From positions 232,677,127 to 232,741,126 of the forward strand of contig OV884056.1 of the NCBI GenBank assembly GCA_930367215.1: a stretch of DNA of 64,000 bases, in the 5' to 3' direction. The DNA comes from Pollenia angustigena. Taxonomy: Eukaryota > Arthropoda > Insecta > Diptera > Polleniidae. Under the pieces are notes generated by a model that saw nothing but the letters and a program-made list of their open reading frames with translations, made no database searches and had not been told where the DNA came from. The translations under genes and the position numbers were made by a program. Below are positions 1 through 10,853 of the stretch, piece by piece (the first letter of the stretch is position 1; the number at the start of each line of letters is the position of its first letter).

Positions 1-144
1 TAAGTAAATAAATTGAAAAACCCCGTTAATTCGTATTAATTTTATTTTAACCCCGGTAAATCGAAATCCCGCAAAATCGAAAACCCCTATAATTCGTAAG
101 AAGTGGCAGGTCCCTTGCGATTACGCATTATCGGGATTCTACTG
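1..144. mobile_element. Right terminus of a pogo/Tigger-like DNA transposon (cut by window edge)
   Basis: The end reads TCGGGATTCTACTG followed by a TA dinucleotide. In reverse complement this is the CAGTAGAATCCCGATAAT type of terminus known from pogo/Tigger elements, which duplicate TA. Inside it are repeated blocks of the type CCCCGTTAATTCG / CCCGGTAAATCG / CCCTATAATTCG, a common subterminal pattern of such elements. The rest lies outside the window and no transposase is visible. The assignment rests on the terminus alone. Confidence 0.5.
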
Positions 145-952
145 TATAAATAAAAAAGCGTATGGTTGTTTGTTTCCTATAGACCCTTTAACTACTGAAA
201 CCGGTCCATGCCAGCACCGGGCAGTCACACAGTATATGCTTCATCGACTCGTCCCTGTCTAGACGGTCCATCCGATAAAGGTGGTTAGGTGTAATAATTT
301 TAATAAAAAACATTTACAAACAATTATTCAAAACCCAAAAATTTTGTGAGTGACAAACGGGTTGCTTACTCATATGTATCCATGTATCCAAAAATTGGTG
401 CAAAAAAGCGAACCGTTTTTTCAGTCTAATTGCCGTTTTCTCATTACGCGATTATCTTTTTTCCCAACGAAAAACTGCAAACTAAAGAAATTTTGTTTTC
501 TCAATGTCTCATTTGCTTCTATTCTGTCGCAAAGCCAACCGGCACTCATCTGAGAATTATTTATTTGCCGCTTATTTCTCGTACAGATAAATTCAATCAG
601 CTGACTCCCAACTTTTATATGTGTTTTAAGAGAGGCAATGGTTTTTGACGGTATATTGAGAAACCCAAAATCGTTAGCGGACAGTTTATCGGTCTAATAA
701 ATTTATGTTGACATTAAGTAACAGACGGTTTGTCGATACATTGAGAAAATGGCCATAAGAGTACAATTTCCACTTTATCGTAATGTATTATATTTTTAGG
801 ATCGCGACTACCTTCACTTTCAAAAATCTTGTTTTTTTCTTTACAAAAAAGTGAACAAAAAATATTTTTTTTTTTAATTGTACGTAGCTGTTTATATTTC
901 TTTCCCAAGAAATATATTGTAAGGCTCTCAAAACCGTAAAAAGCTATTTACT
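145..952. other. No gene seen; AT-rich spacer
   Basis: Short ORFs here have no recognisable domain and no coding character. A somewhat GC-richer stretch at 180-290 is of unknown origin. I see nothing else. Confidence 0.6.
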
Positions 953-955
953 TTA

Positions 956-1174
956 GGCCCGTTTTCACAACTTACCGATAGCTAAAGGTAGAATTTTGTC
1001 GGGCGTATAAAAAGTGTTGCATTATTACAACTTTACTTTTACCTACCAGGTAGGATAAACATTAATTTACTTAATGGTTCACTTAAGGTCAACGTAAAGT
1101 TTTAACAATGGAACACTTTTTATAAGGCTGGTTAAAGTCTACTTTTAGCTATCGGTAAGTTGTGAAAACGGGCC
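956..1174. mobile_element. PIF/Harbinger-like MITE, 219 bp, TTA target duplication
   Basis: Terminal inverted repeats run GGCCCGTTTTCACAACTTAC on the left with the reverse complement on the right, extending about 35 bp with few mismatches (both include the CCGATAGCTAAA block). The trinucleotide TTA flanks both ends (953-955 and 1175-1177), as expected for Harbinger-type insertion. No coding sequence. Complete and non-autonomous. Confidence 0.75.
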
Positions 1175-1177
1175 TTA

Positions 1178-2077
1178 GTCTACTTTCCTGACTTTTACGA
1201 CAAATCTCAAGTAAACGACTTGAAAATTTACTATACGATGTAGAATTTCGTGCCTGTTGAGCTGCTTCCTTTAATTTAAATTTTTGCCTAATGTCCGGCT
1301 AGATTTGCAAAAAAAAAAAAAAAAATCAAGTGTTTTTCGGGAGTGGGAGTTATATGAGAGGTATGGTCCAATGTGTACCGATTGTTATAAAATTTAGTGT
1401 AATATTTAATGTTCACACAAAAGTTCTTCTGGCTTAAATTGATCGTTATATATGTTTTTGCTGGACAATTATAAGCGATTAATTGGTAACCGGATGGTCA
1501 TTTGTATGGGAGGTACCCGAAAAAGTGAACCGATTTACGTCCAAGTCAACAAGGTTCGTTCCTGCTAAAAAAAAGTTACGGTGTACAAAATTTCATATAA
1601 TTTCGTTGAAAATTGCAACCTCTACTTTGTTTACAAGAATGTATTTTTAATAAAGAACATACATATGTTTATGCTGGTATAGACTCTATTGATTCTATTC
1701 TAAAGAGTATAAGCATCAGACTTGAGTCAGAAAAAAAGTTTGACACAATTACAATAAGTTGTGAAATTGTGTTAAAAACTGTACCAATTTTCTCTTAGTT
1801 TTTTCACAAATCTTAAATGCTACCTTCATAATAAGGGCTTCTGAAATTGCCTAGAAAGCTTGATACAACCAAACAAAATGACTTCCATACATTTGATTCA
1901 TCTTTATACAAAATCGAATCAAATTTGGAATCTTTCAGTAGCTTTGTAAATTGTGGTCCTACAAAACCCATTCTTCAAATGCGGCACTGTTTTCTCTTAA
2001 GCAAAGCTTTAAAGTTTTAAATGAGCTTAGTTGAAAAGGTGTTAAACAAATATTTTCCTTTCTCACCAGAGCTATAT
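1178..2077. other. No gene; probable fragment of a dispersed repeat at 1330-1560
   Basis: A stretch with 'TTCGGGAGTGG' and 'TTGTATGGGAGGTACC' wording resembles the internal part of the repeat at 25.1-25.9 kb. Otherwise AT-rich sequence with short meaningless ORFs. Confidence 0.4.
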
Positions 2078-2085
2078 GTATATGG

Positions 2086-2772
2086 TAGTGCTGGGAAACT
2101 ATCGATGGACTATCGATATTATCGATAGTCGTAAAATATCGAAAATATCGATAGGAAAAATATAAATATCGATATTATTATTATTTAAAATACAGCTATG
2201 AAGACATCTAACAGCAGCTATGCACACACGGTTTATTGCCTCAAATTTTTACATGCTATTATTAATTCGCGCTGAATTGCAGCAATGAATACGAACAACA
2301 AGAATGGCAACTGCTATGGATTGCTTAGCTGTGCTTTTTACTGCTAATTATTGGCATTTATGTGGAAATTTATATATGTTCACATTGGGACTGAAATGTC
2401 AAATATTTTTGTAATGTTGTAAAAAAAATGTAAATCCAAAAAGCAATTGCAAGCATAGGACAAAACAATGAACGACCATTAGAGGATAAGTCCGCTAGAT
2501 TGATTTTTTTTTGGGTTTAGAATTTAGAAAATTTTTTAAAGTTGCAATGGAATATCTTATAGTCCCTGTTACTTCGGGTCCTTCAGAAAGGTTCTTATCA
2601 ATTTTTTAAAAACTGCCATCTAAAATAACGTGCGTATATACATAAAAAAATAATTAAAGTTTTCCAAAAAAGTGCAAACATTCAGTCGATAGTAATATCG
2701 ATATATCGATAGTGAAATCTGAACTATCGATAAATATCGATAGTATAAAATATCGATAGTATCCCAGCACTA
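2086..2772. mobile_element. hAT deletion derivative, 687 bp, with 8-bp target duplication
   Basis: The ends are TAGTGCTGGGAAACTATCGA and its near reverse complement (ATCGATAGTATCCCAGCACTA), a classic hAT-type terminus. A perfect 8-bp direct repeat GTATATGG flanks it (2078-2085 and 2773-2780). Many ATCGATA motifs crowd both ends, as subterminal transposase sites do in hAT elements. Around 2556-2600 a plus-strand frame reads LIVPVTSGPSERFLS, matching the dimerisation region at the C-terminus of hAT transposases, followed by stops. It is therefore an internally deleted copy of a larger autonomous element, not an unrelated MITE. Confidence 0.85.
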
Positions 2773-2780
2773 GTATATGG

Positions 2781-3544
2781 CATTATCTTGGCCAACCGTA
2801 AAATTTTCTCCATTCGGCCAATCCCTTCTCCCGCGCTATTTTTAAAAATATGTACAAGCTTTTTTAAGTGTGTTTTACAAAATTTAATATTTCTTATATT
2901 TTCAGCGTTCGTTTTCAAATTCTGCTTATTTACTTCCTTTAGGTTCTGATTGGATAAAAAGCGAAAAGTGGGTTAATTCACTAAATGTAGCTGTAGCTTT
3001 GCCATTTTTGCACCAATCGGGATCTTGCTGTTTCGTATTGAAATATACTAAAGTCCAATGAAATAAAATATTAAAGGCGAGATCACTAAGAAACATTCTG
3101 CCAAAAATTTTAGAAAAGGCAAGTATGAATATTAGCAAATAAAACTGCAGAGAGACTGTGAATTACAAACACTCACAAAGTCTAATGTGCAACGAAATCA
3201 AAGCTTAAAAATACAAAAAATAAACAGTGAGCTTATCGTTTGTTCATTCCGCACTACAATTGTTTGGAATTGACGTAACATTAATTGTAGTGGTTCACTG
3301 TTTGACATAGTTCGTACACAAACTTCTTTCCAGAATACAGTGTTTGTGCCTATAAACGATCTACTTCAGTGATGTTCATTCAAGCAAACAAATGTTTAGA
3401 AGCCCCACCCCTTTGTTTTTTTACGCTAATTAATTAAGTTGCACATGTACGGAAGATGTGTTGATCATGATTCAAATACAGTGTGTAAAATAAGTAATAA
3501 AGAAAAAAAAAATATTTGCATGTTTTTATATAAAATATAATGTT
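2781..3544. other. No gene; AT-rich unassigned sequence
   Basis: Two short overlapping minus-strand ORFs show no domain or codon signal. I see no inverted repeats or RNA gene. Confidence 0.5.
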
Positions 3545-4450
3545 TTATATAAAAAATAAGAACTAAAGACTCTGCTAATTTTTTTCTTGAGTGTGATTAA
3601 ACATTATGTTGTTAAGAAAAAATTATATATGTATTTGATAACAATTCATTTTTAATTTTGTAAATAACTTGGTTATTTTTTAAGAAAGAAGTTTTTTTTT
3701 TTAATTTTATAAAAATATGTTGTAACGTGAATCGTAATCAACAAAACAAGTCAATTTAAAATTTTCCAATAATATCTTCATTGTTTTCCATTTAAGCAAA
3801 CGATATGTGTTTTGTTTGTGAAAAATAAAAATTCTTTGATGCCTTTAAAAGGGTTACTTTTTCTTTCGTTAAAAAGACGTTTAGGTACGTCAGAAATATT
3901 AAGAGAAAAAAATAGCCACAAGAACTTGTTGGTATTTTGTGCTTGTAAAAATATTTTGTTTTCTGTACCAATCGCGCCGGTGGGTTTTTTTTTTTCTTTG
4001 AAAACACTTTTCTTATGTAGCCTGCAAATAATAGGACCAGTCCAAACATTCGTGTAGAGAGTAGCCCACAAGGGACCAGGACTAGTCCAAAAGTAACCCA
4101 AACGTATGGAAAAAACATGGTCTATTTAACATTACGATGTCCTAGGAGAGGACCATATAACCCACCTTTGGACCACTAAGGAGTAGTTTTAAAACTACTC
4201 CATGGTATACTCAAGAGGACTAGTTTTGAAGTCGTTTAAAAACGAAAGCATGTCGTTAAAAAACGAAGACATTTCGTGTCACTACAAACACTTTTTAACA
4301 ATGACATGGTCCATGCTTGCATTACATCGGACCAGTCCATGGAGTAGTCCATTTTATCAAAATGGATCAGGTGGTCCAATTTTATTTGGGTAAGTAAAAA
4401 TATAAAAAAAATAAAATTAAAAAGGTCTTGTTTTGCTACACTTTATGTGA
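3545..4450 (+). repeat. Unnamed dispersed repeat R1, copy 1, interrupted by a 375-bp insert
   Basis: The sequence around 3780-4015 recurs in the same orientation at 9748-10030 and inverted at 6574-7010 (shared landmarks: CGATATGTGTTTTGTTTGTG, TTCTTTGATGCC, TTTTGTGCTTGTAAAAATAT). Copy 1 differs by an insert from 4016 to 4390: the other two copies pass directly from ACTTTT to AAGTAA. No terminal repeats or proteins identify the family. Overlapping ORFs of 80-108 codons in both strands are artefacts of low complexity. Confidence 0.65.
4016..4390. mobile_element. Insert rich in GGACCA/TGGTCC motifs with a central perfect palindrome
   Basis: Absent from both other R1 copies, so it is a discrete insertion. 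It holds about ten GGACCA, TGGTCC, GGACTAGTCC-like motifs in both orientations, and near its midpoint a perfect 22-bp palindrome (4180-4201; half-site GGAGTAGTTTT). No coding sequence. Terminal inverted repeats are not obvious. The motif clustering resembles subterminal transposase-binding arrays, but the family is unknown. Confidence 0.5.
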
Positions 4451-4579
4451 AACAATAAAGTTTCAATAATACATCAATAAAACACATCTTCTTATCCAAA
4501 TACTTTACCTACTGTCACATTTGCTTTTATGTATACAGATTATTTACACATAAATTGTAGCTAAACAAGACTTTTATAA

Positions 4580-6573
4580 CTTGTTTTTCAAATTTTTACC
4601 AAAGGTAAAAAGGGTATATGTATATAACTTTGTCATTCCGTTTGTAATTTCTACAATATTGATCCTACACCTTATAAAGTATATATATTCTGGGTCCTTA
4701 TGAACAGCGAAGTTCAAAACCGGTTGTCCGTCTGTCTGTTGAAATGGGTTTTCCGAAGCCCCCAGATATGATGGGGACTTGGTTGGGGTATCTTTATGTC
4801 AGGTATTCTTATTATAATTTCGCTATTGAAATTCAGCCAGATCGGTCCACAAATGGCTGAGATATGAGCAAAAAACCACGACTACCTCTAATTTTTTCCA
4901 AAAATCCCTAGTGGTTGTTGTATTTTTATTACTTTTTGCTGTATATCTGGGAAACGGCAAAAGCCCAAAATTCCAAACTAGGTACACACATTTAGGTTGC
5001 CAATACACACCATCCTACAAAATAAGGGCGGGATTGGAGAAGTGGGCGTGATACCTCCCGTACAAAAAAATTAAAAATTGTATAAAAACCTAAATTTTAA
5101 GGCTGCCATATGTCTTATGGATATGACTTATGTACCAAAATTTTTAGTAGAACATATTTCATAAAAACTCGGAAAAATCGGTTCAGATACAAAAAAGTTA
5201 TGACCAAAATAAAATTTTTTTTTTTTTAATACCCACTTTCGGGAACCATAGATCTGCCCGTAAGTAAATGGTAAATTTCTTATTCAACACGCCAGTATAT
5301 AAATCTGTTAAATCGGTTAAAAAATGACTGAGTTATAACCGAAATACTGAATCCCCAAAAATTACTCTTTTTTTATAATTAACTTTGTTAAAATATATGT
5401 ATACAAGTATATATAAATGTTTATATATAAATATCTTCCTTGACACGTCGGTATATACAACTATCAAATCGGTTAGACAATGGGTAATTTATGAGCAAAG
5501 TACTCCAAAAATGGGCTAAAAAACATCAACATTTTTATAAAAACCTAAATCTTAGGGCTGCCATACGTCCTACGGATATCACCTATATACCAAAGTTATG
5601 GCCAAAATTAAATTTCTTTTTTTTTAAATACCCACTTTCGGGAACCATAGATCTCCCCGAGTCTAAGCTTTATAAGTCAAGTAAATGGTAAATTTCTTCT
5701 TCAACACGTTGGTATATAAATGTGTCAAATCGGTTAAAAAATGGCTGAGTAATAACCGAAATACTGAATCCCCAAAAATTACTCTTTTTTATAATTAACT
5801 TTGTTAAAATATATGTATACAAGTATATATAAATGTTTATATATAAATATAACTTAAGTAAATGGTAAAATTCTTCCTTAACTCGTCGGTATATACAACT
5901 ATCAAATCGGTTAGACAATGGGTAATTTATGAGCAAAGTACTCCAAAAATGGGCTAAAACACATCAAAATTTGTATAAAAACCTAAATTTTAGGGCTGCC
6001 ATATGTCCTATGTATATGACTTATGTACCAAAATATCGGAAATTTTTATGAGTTATAACCGAAATACTGGGGTCTTATCACTGCATACGATATCGAGCAA
6101 AATTGATCGAAATGATTTATTTTGGTGTCTTGAAACTCGATATCGAATGAAATGTATTGAATTTGAAATAATAGCATTCGACATCGAGTAACTCGACATT
6201 ACATTTATCGAGTTTTCATTCGATACGCCAGTGTCTATCGTATGCAAAAAAATTCAATAGTTTATTCGATACGATAGTATCGAATGCGATGATTAGACCC
6301 CTGAATTCCAAAAAATTAAACTTTTTATAACCTTCACCGAAGGTAAAAAAGGTATATATAACTGTAATTTCTACAATATTGATCCTACACCTTATAAAGT
6401 ATATATATTCTGGGCCCTTATGAAAACCGAAGTTGAAAACCGGTTGTCTCTTATTTTAAAAAATATTTACCAGTTTTATTTAGTTTTTTTCTAGTTGCTC
6501 TGTATTCTGCTCGGACAATGGTGAAGGGTATATAAGATTCGGCACAGCCGAATATAGCACTCTTACTTGTTTT
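4580..6573 (+). mobile_element. DINE-1/HINE-like (Helentron-associated) repeat, copy A, with internal duplication
   Basis: Landmarks in order: ACCAAAGGTAAAAAGGGTATA, TTTGTCATTCCGTTTGTAAT, TATAAAGTATATATATTCTG, GTCCGTCTGTCTGTTGAAAT, GGGCGGGATTGGAGAAGTGG, and a 3' end with hairpin ATTCGGC-ACA-GCCGAAT followed by CACTCTTACTTG. These parallel the DINE-1/INE-1 repeats of Drosophilidae, which are non-autonomous rolling-circle (Helentron-related) elements. About 400 bp (roughly 5250-5680 and 5680-6050) is tandemly duplicated inside. A MITE sits at 6070-6300 and a second, shorter HINE copy starts at about 6325. No coding capacity. Confidence 0.65.
6070..6300. mobile_element. MITE of 231 bp inside HINE copy A, 3-bp CTG duplication
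   Basis: Ends read GGGTCTTATCA and TGATTAGACCC and continue into ATCGATA-rich inverted arms. CTG flanks both sides (6067-6069, 6301-6303). The uninterrupted HINE sequence elsewhere reads ATACTGAATCCC, which gives the empty site directly. A 3-bp duplication suggests PIF/Harbinger relatives, although CTG is not the usual TWA target. Confidence 0.65.
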
Positions 6574-7010
6574 TACTTAAAAGTGTTTTCATGGAAAAAA
6601 AAACACCGACGCGATTGGAACAGAAACCAAAATATTTTTACAAGCACAAAATACCAACAACTTCTTGTGTCTATTTTTTTCTCAATAATTTCTGCATAAA
6701 GGTACGTCTTTTTAACGAAAGCAAAAGTGACCCTTTTAAAGGCACCAAAGAATTGTTTACACAAAAAAAAAAACATATCGTCAGCTTATATCCAAACATT
6801 ATTAGAAAATTGTAAATTGATTTGTTTTGTTGGTTACGATTCACGTTACATATTTTTATTAAATTTTAAACTGCTACATAAAAAATATCCAAGTTATTTA
6901 CAAAATTAAAAATTACGTTTCATCAAAAATAAAATTTTTTTTAACAACATAATGTATAATCACACTCAAGAAAAAAATTATCAGAGTTTTTAATTCTTTT
7001 TATAAGAACA
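6574..7010 (-). repeat. Dispersed repeat R1, copy 2 (inverted relative to copy 1)
   Basis: This is the reverse complement of the 3545-4015 sequence, abutting the 3' end of HINE copy A. It lacks the 375-bp insert found in copy 1. It ends near 7010 in sequence matching 3545-3560. No coding capacity. Confidence 0.6.
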
Positions 7011-7390
7011 CATTAATATTTTTAAACGTCAAAACTGGGTAATTTGTTTTATAACTGTTACCAGGGTGTTAGTGGAATTAGTGATCAGGCTAAAAATTAT
7101 TGCAGAATAAAAAGTAATATAAGTGCTGTAAAATGATAAAAGCCGTTTATAGTAAGTGTGAATATCAGCTTCTCCCTTATAGGACTGTTAGAAATTTTGA
7201 AATTTTGCAGCCTACACCATTGCACTTCGAAACGCTAAACCTGCAGGTCCTCAGATTTTTGTTTCCATCAGACTGTCATCATTATTATGGTAGTATCCTT
7301 ATGAGTTATAATATCTAGGTATGTATTTCCTTTTTAATAAATTTAAATAAAGTCGAACGTCCCTATAATGAATCTGTATGGGACCATAAA

Positions 7391-7629
7391 ATATTTTTAA
7401 TCAAAATTTTAATATTTTTAATCAGGCTTAAGTTCATTAAATTTAATTTTTCATTAAATTATTTTTATTAAGAAAGGAATTTTACAACATGAAAATTAAT
7501 TAAAATTGTTATTGATAATTTTAATTAATTTTCATGTTGGTAAACCCCTTCTTCATAAAAATAATTTAATGAAAAATTAAATTTGATGAACTTAAGCCTG
7601 ATTAAAAATATTAAAATTTGGATTAAAAA
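7391..7629. mobile_element. Near-complete palindromic MITE, about 239 bp
   Basis: The two halves are inverted copies (left contains ATCAGGCTTAAGTTCATTAA, right contains its reverse complement), with arms of about 110 bp meeting at a short centre. The 8-bp sequence ACCATAAA occurs on both sides (7383-7390 and 7630-7637) and is a candidate target duplication, although the left end has three extra bases. A hAT-like or other 8-bp-TSD family is possible. Confidence 0.6.
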
Positions 7630-7637
7630 ACCATAAA

Positions 7638-8394
7638 TAGCTCGAGAAAAATAACTACAATACTTATTATTCAAAAGAAGTATTTGTATTAATTTATTTA
7701 AAATTAAACATGTTTTTTATTACGATTATATTCTTCCAAGTGGCCCTTCACCAATATCCTGAAAAAGACAGTTATTCTTAATTTTTGGAATAATTGCCTT
7801 TTTTATTTATTTTTTTATCAAGTAGTGGAATATAGGTAGACGGTTAATCTTTATTTTGTGTTAATCCTTTAGAATTATTAAATTGTAATAATATCTTTCT
7901 TTGGAGAAGTACTACTTTGTCCAACATTTATGTTAACTTAATATGGGAGCTGCTATCAACACTACGCTTTCCTTTTTCTTATTATTTTTCAGAAATAACC
8001 TAATTAAAATTTACTTTTTGCAACGTACATAGCGCTGTAAGAATGCGATACGGAGTTCTTTTGAAATAATTCGATATATACATGTTATGTTATATGAGTC
8101 AAATTTTTATTTGCTAAATTCGTTCATTGTAAAAAAAAAATCATTTTGAGGAGATCAAAATACTTTTTAATTAGAATGAAAAATATGGTTTTTTAAAATC
8201 AATTCGTAGCTAAATTAAATGAAGTTACATTTTCTAGTTTAAACCACTACTTATTAGTAATAAAATCATTAAAAAATTATCATATACATATCCTATTTTT
8301 CCGGTAATTTAACACAAATACTTAATTATTTAATATTTTAAATGTTTGTTTCACTGAATACTAATATACTTTCGTTGATGATACGTCTTTTTGT
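7638..8394. other. No gene; AT-rich unassigned sequence
   Basis: Only short low-complexity ORFs. I see no RNA gene, tandem repeat or convincing inverted repeat. Confidence 0.5.
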
Positions 8395-9745
8395 TTCTGA
8401 AAATTACAAATTACACAACTTAAAAAATAATAATAAATTTAATATTTTTTCCTTAAAAATATATCGGTTATCGCATTTTTAGCTGAAATATTTGAAATTG
8501 CTTATAAATCTCATAAACATTTTACAAAGTTTTCTGCTTTGCATGTAAAATTATGAAATGTTATGTTACATAAATCTGCATTTAAGATGAGGGAAGATAT
8601 GTGCAGTTCAATAATGTTTTCTTACAAAAAATCCAACATACACTTTGGCTGGTTGCCTATACCAAAAAAATATTTTACACAAACAAATAGACACAGTCAT
8701 TTCGAGCTGTGGTCATGCAAACTGTCAAGCAACAACAACATTACTAGTGAGGATCGTTTCTAAAATTTTTTTTTTCCTCATTTTTCATGACTGAAGAAAG
8801 GCAAAAATTTATTTTTCCTCAAAAACATGAATGAATTTGGCAAAATATTAACAATTCATTTATGACTGTGAAAAAGTTGCATATTTTACATTTTTCATTT
8901 ATGAAAAAATTCAAGAATGGTTGAATATGAGCGATCACATTTGAATTTCTCTGAACTCTGTATGTATATGTATCAGAGAACCTCGAAATCACTATTTTTC
9001 TTGATTTATTCATACGCTAAAATTTACATCCATTCTTTGCTTGCAAAACAAAGTTCAACGTTGGTAATTTTTACAACCTTTCGTACACATTTTATTTTTG
9101 CATTTATTCGTTTTTTATTGAAAGTGCTTTATTTGCATTTTTGTTGCTTACGCAATATAACACAACTGAGTAAATTCAAAAGAACACATTCTTATACTTT
9201 TGTTTACATTAACAACAACAATAAACCACTCGATGAGACGCTTTTTCCAAATTAACAACAATAAAAACAACAATACATTGTACATACCTACTACAACTGC
9301 TACTGTACTTTTTAAAATGAAAAAAAGTCTGTTTCTATGGAAATTGTGTGTACCTTTCCATTTCTTTGCACAATTGTGCACACCAATACTTAGACATATT
9401 TTTATGCTCTTCAATTCATTCGTCGATGTGAGTTCGACAAGTGTACATGTCTAGCGGATGCTATATTATTTTGTTTCAGCTAACACTCAAAAAATATTGT
9501 GCGGTCAAAAATGCTTTTGGTAACATCCAATGCCTTGCGTGCAATTTTTATTTAGAGTTTAAATTTTTAGACTTAAATGTAGAATAATATAACATTTCAT
9601 AAGTTTACATGCAAAGCAAAGAACTTTGTAAAATGGTAATTATTTGAGATTTAAAATCAATTTTTAATATTTCAGATAAAAATGCGTTAACCGATATATT
9701 ACTAAGGAAAAAATATTGTATTCTATTAATTTGTAATTTTCAAAT
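8395..9745. repeat. Segment bounded by ~170-bp inverted repeats
   Basis: Sequence at 8395-8570 recurs inverted at about 9575-9745 (shared: TATATCGGTTA..GCATTTTTA, CTGCTTTGCATGTAAA, TTATGAAATGTTAT). The arms are clearly homologous but diverged, and enclose about 1.0 kb of AT-rich DNA with no recognisable protein. It may be an old DNA transposon with long terminal inverted repeats or an inverted pair of the same repeat. Exact ends and target duplication are not visible. Confidence 0.5.
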
Positions 9746-9747
9746 AA

Positions 9748-10030
9748 TATCTACATTGTTTTCCATTTAAGCTAACGATATGTGTTTTGTTTGTGAAAAA
9801 AATTCTTTGATGCCTGTAAAAGGGTCCCTTTTTCTTTCGTTAAAAAGACGTACCTAAATGCAGAAATTATTAAGAAAAAAATAACCACAAGAATTTGTTG
9901 GTATTTTGTGCTTGTAAAAATATTTTTGTTTCTGTACCAATCGCATCGGTGGGTTTTTTTTTTCTTTTAAAACTCTTTTCTTAAGTAAGTAAAAATATTT
10001 AAAAAACAAGTTAAAAAAGTTTTGTTTTGC
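9748..10030 (+). repeat. Dispersed repeat R1, copy 3 (partial)
   Basis: Matches 3770-4015 and then 4391-4450 of copy 1 without the intervening insert (reads CTTTTCTTAAGTAAGTAAAA). This copy and copy 2 act as empty sites for the 4016-4390 insert. It runs directly into the hAT remnant downstream. Confidence 0.6.
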
Positions 10031-10501
10031 TACAATTTATGTGTAATCCTATTAGAACTGCAGGTTCTAATTTTTTCCCAAATTAAAACTGGTGATTTTT
10101 CAAATTTTCTAAAAACTTCACTTGTTTATAGAAATCTCGAAATCGACAAAAGATATGAATATGCCGAAATATTGGAAACAGTTTTCAATAATTTTCAAGA
10201 CAGGTTTCAAGATTTTGTAATTTTACAACTGCTATTAAATCTTTTCGAAAACCCTTTTCGTTGCGAAGTAAGCAACTTCGAATTTGATATTCAATCAGAA
10301 CTAATCATACTACGAAGCGAAGTAAATGCTCTAGACGAAAATAATATTGTAGAGTTCTGGAAAGATTTGGATGGCGAGTTCTATCCTGAACTGAAAAAAA
10401 GTTCATTTAAGTGCCTCTCTTTATTCGGCACTACTTTCCTATGCGAACAAATTTTTTCGGACTTAAAATTTATTTGTTCCAAGCAATGTAAATTAAATTA
10501 A
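10022..10501 (+). pseudogene. hAT-type transposase C-terminal remnant (ZBED5/GTF2IRD2-like group)
   Basis: An open frame of 159 codons ending in a hAT family C-terminal dimerisation region: FYPELKKSSFKCLSLFGTT followed by FLCEQIFSDLKFICSKQCK. The pattern 'P.LK..A...LS.FG(S/T)T..CE..FS..K.IK' is typical of hAT proteins of the ZBED5/FAM200/GTF2IRD2 type, used for transposase dimerisation. The BED finger and the RNase-H-like catalytic core are absent, so this is a 5'-truncated fragment of a protein normally about 600 residues long. The first 20 or so codons overlap the neighbouring R1 repeat and are probably not part of the original protein. Whether it descends from an element or a domesticated gene cannot be told from this piece. 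Confidence 0.7.
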
Positions 10502-10646
10502 GTTCATCCCATTTGAACAGCATTCTTCTATTACAAAACTGCAATAAAAGTATAAATTTAGAAGATTTTATTTTATAAGTTGTATAACACAAGGGAACAA
10601 AATTAAACATTTTTTGTGTTGCTAGAAAATGTGTAGCAGTTCTTTA

Positions 10647-10851
10647 CCAATTCAATGTCGCTGATTTTAAAACTGAACTTTTTTTTCTATCAGCTGTGAT
10701 TTGCGTGCAATATTTATTTTTTATGAATTTTTAAAATATAAAAATCTTTAATTTTTTTACAATTGTTTGATAAGATATTTGAAACTGATTTAGAGTCAAA
10801 AAGCTTCCGAATAAAAAAAGTGCAGTTTTAAAATCAGCGACATTGAATTGG
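10647..10851. mobile_element. TA-flanked MITE, 205 bp
   Basis: The ends carry an almost perfect inverted repeat of about 35 bp, starting CCAATTCAATGTCGCTGATT (one mismatch seen), with TA at both flanks (10645-10646, 10852-10853), consistent with a Tc1/mariner-related MITE. The interior is AT-rich and non-coding. Confidence 0.7.
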
Positions 10852-10853
10852 TA

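Noticed and set aside
3778..4118. Two overlapping ~107-codon minus-strand ORFs
   Set aside because: They cross the border between repeat R1 and the 375-bp insert and have low-complexity composition.
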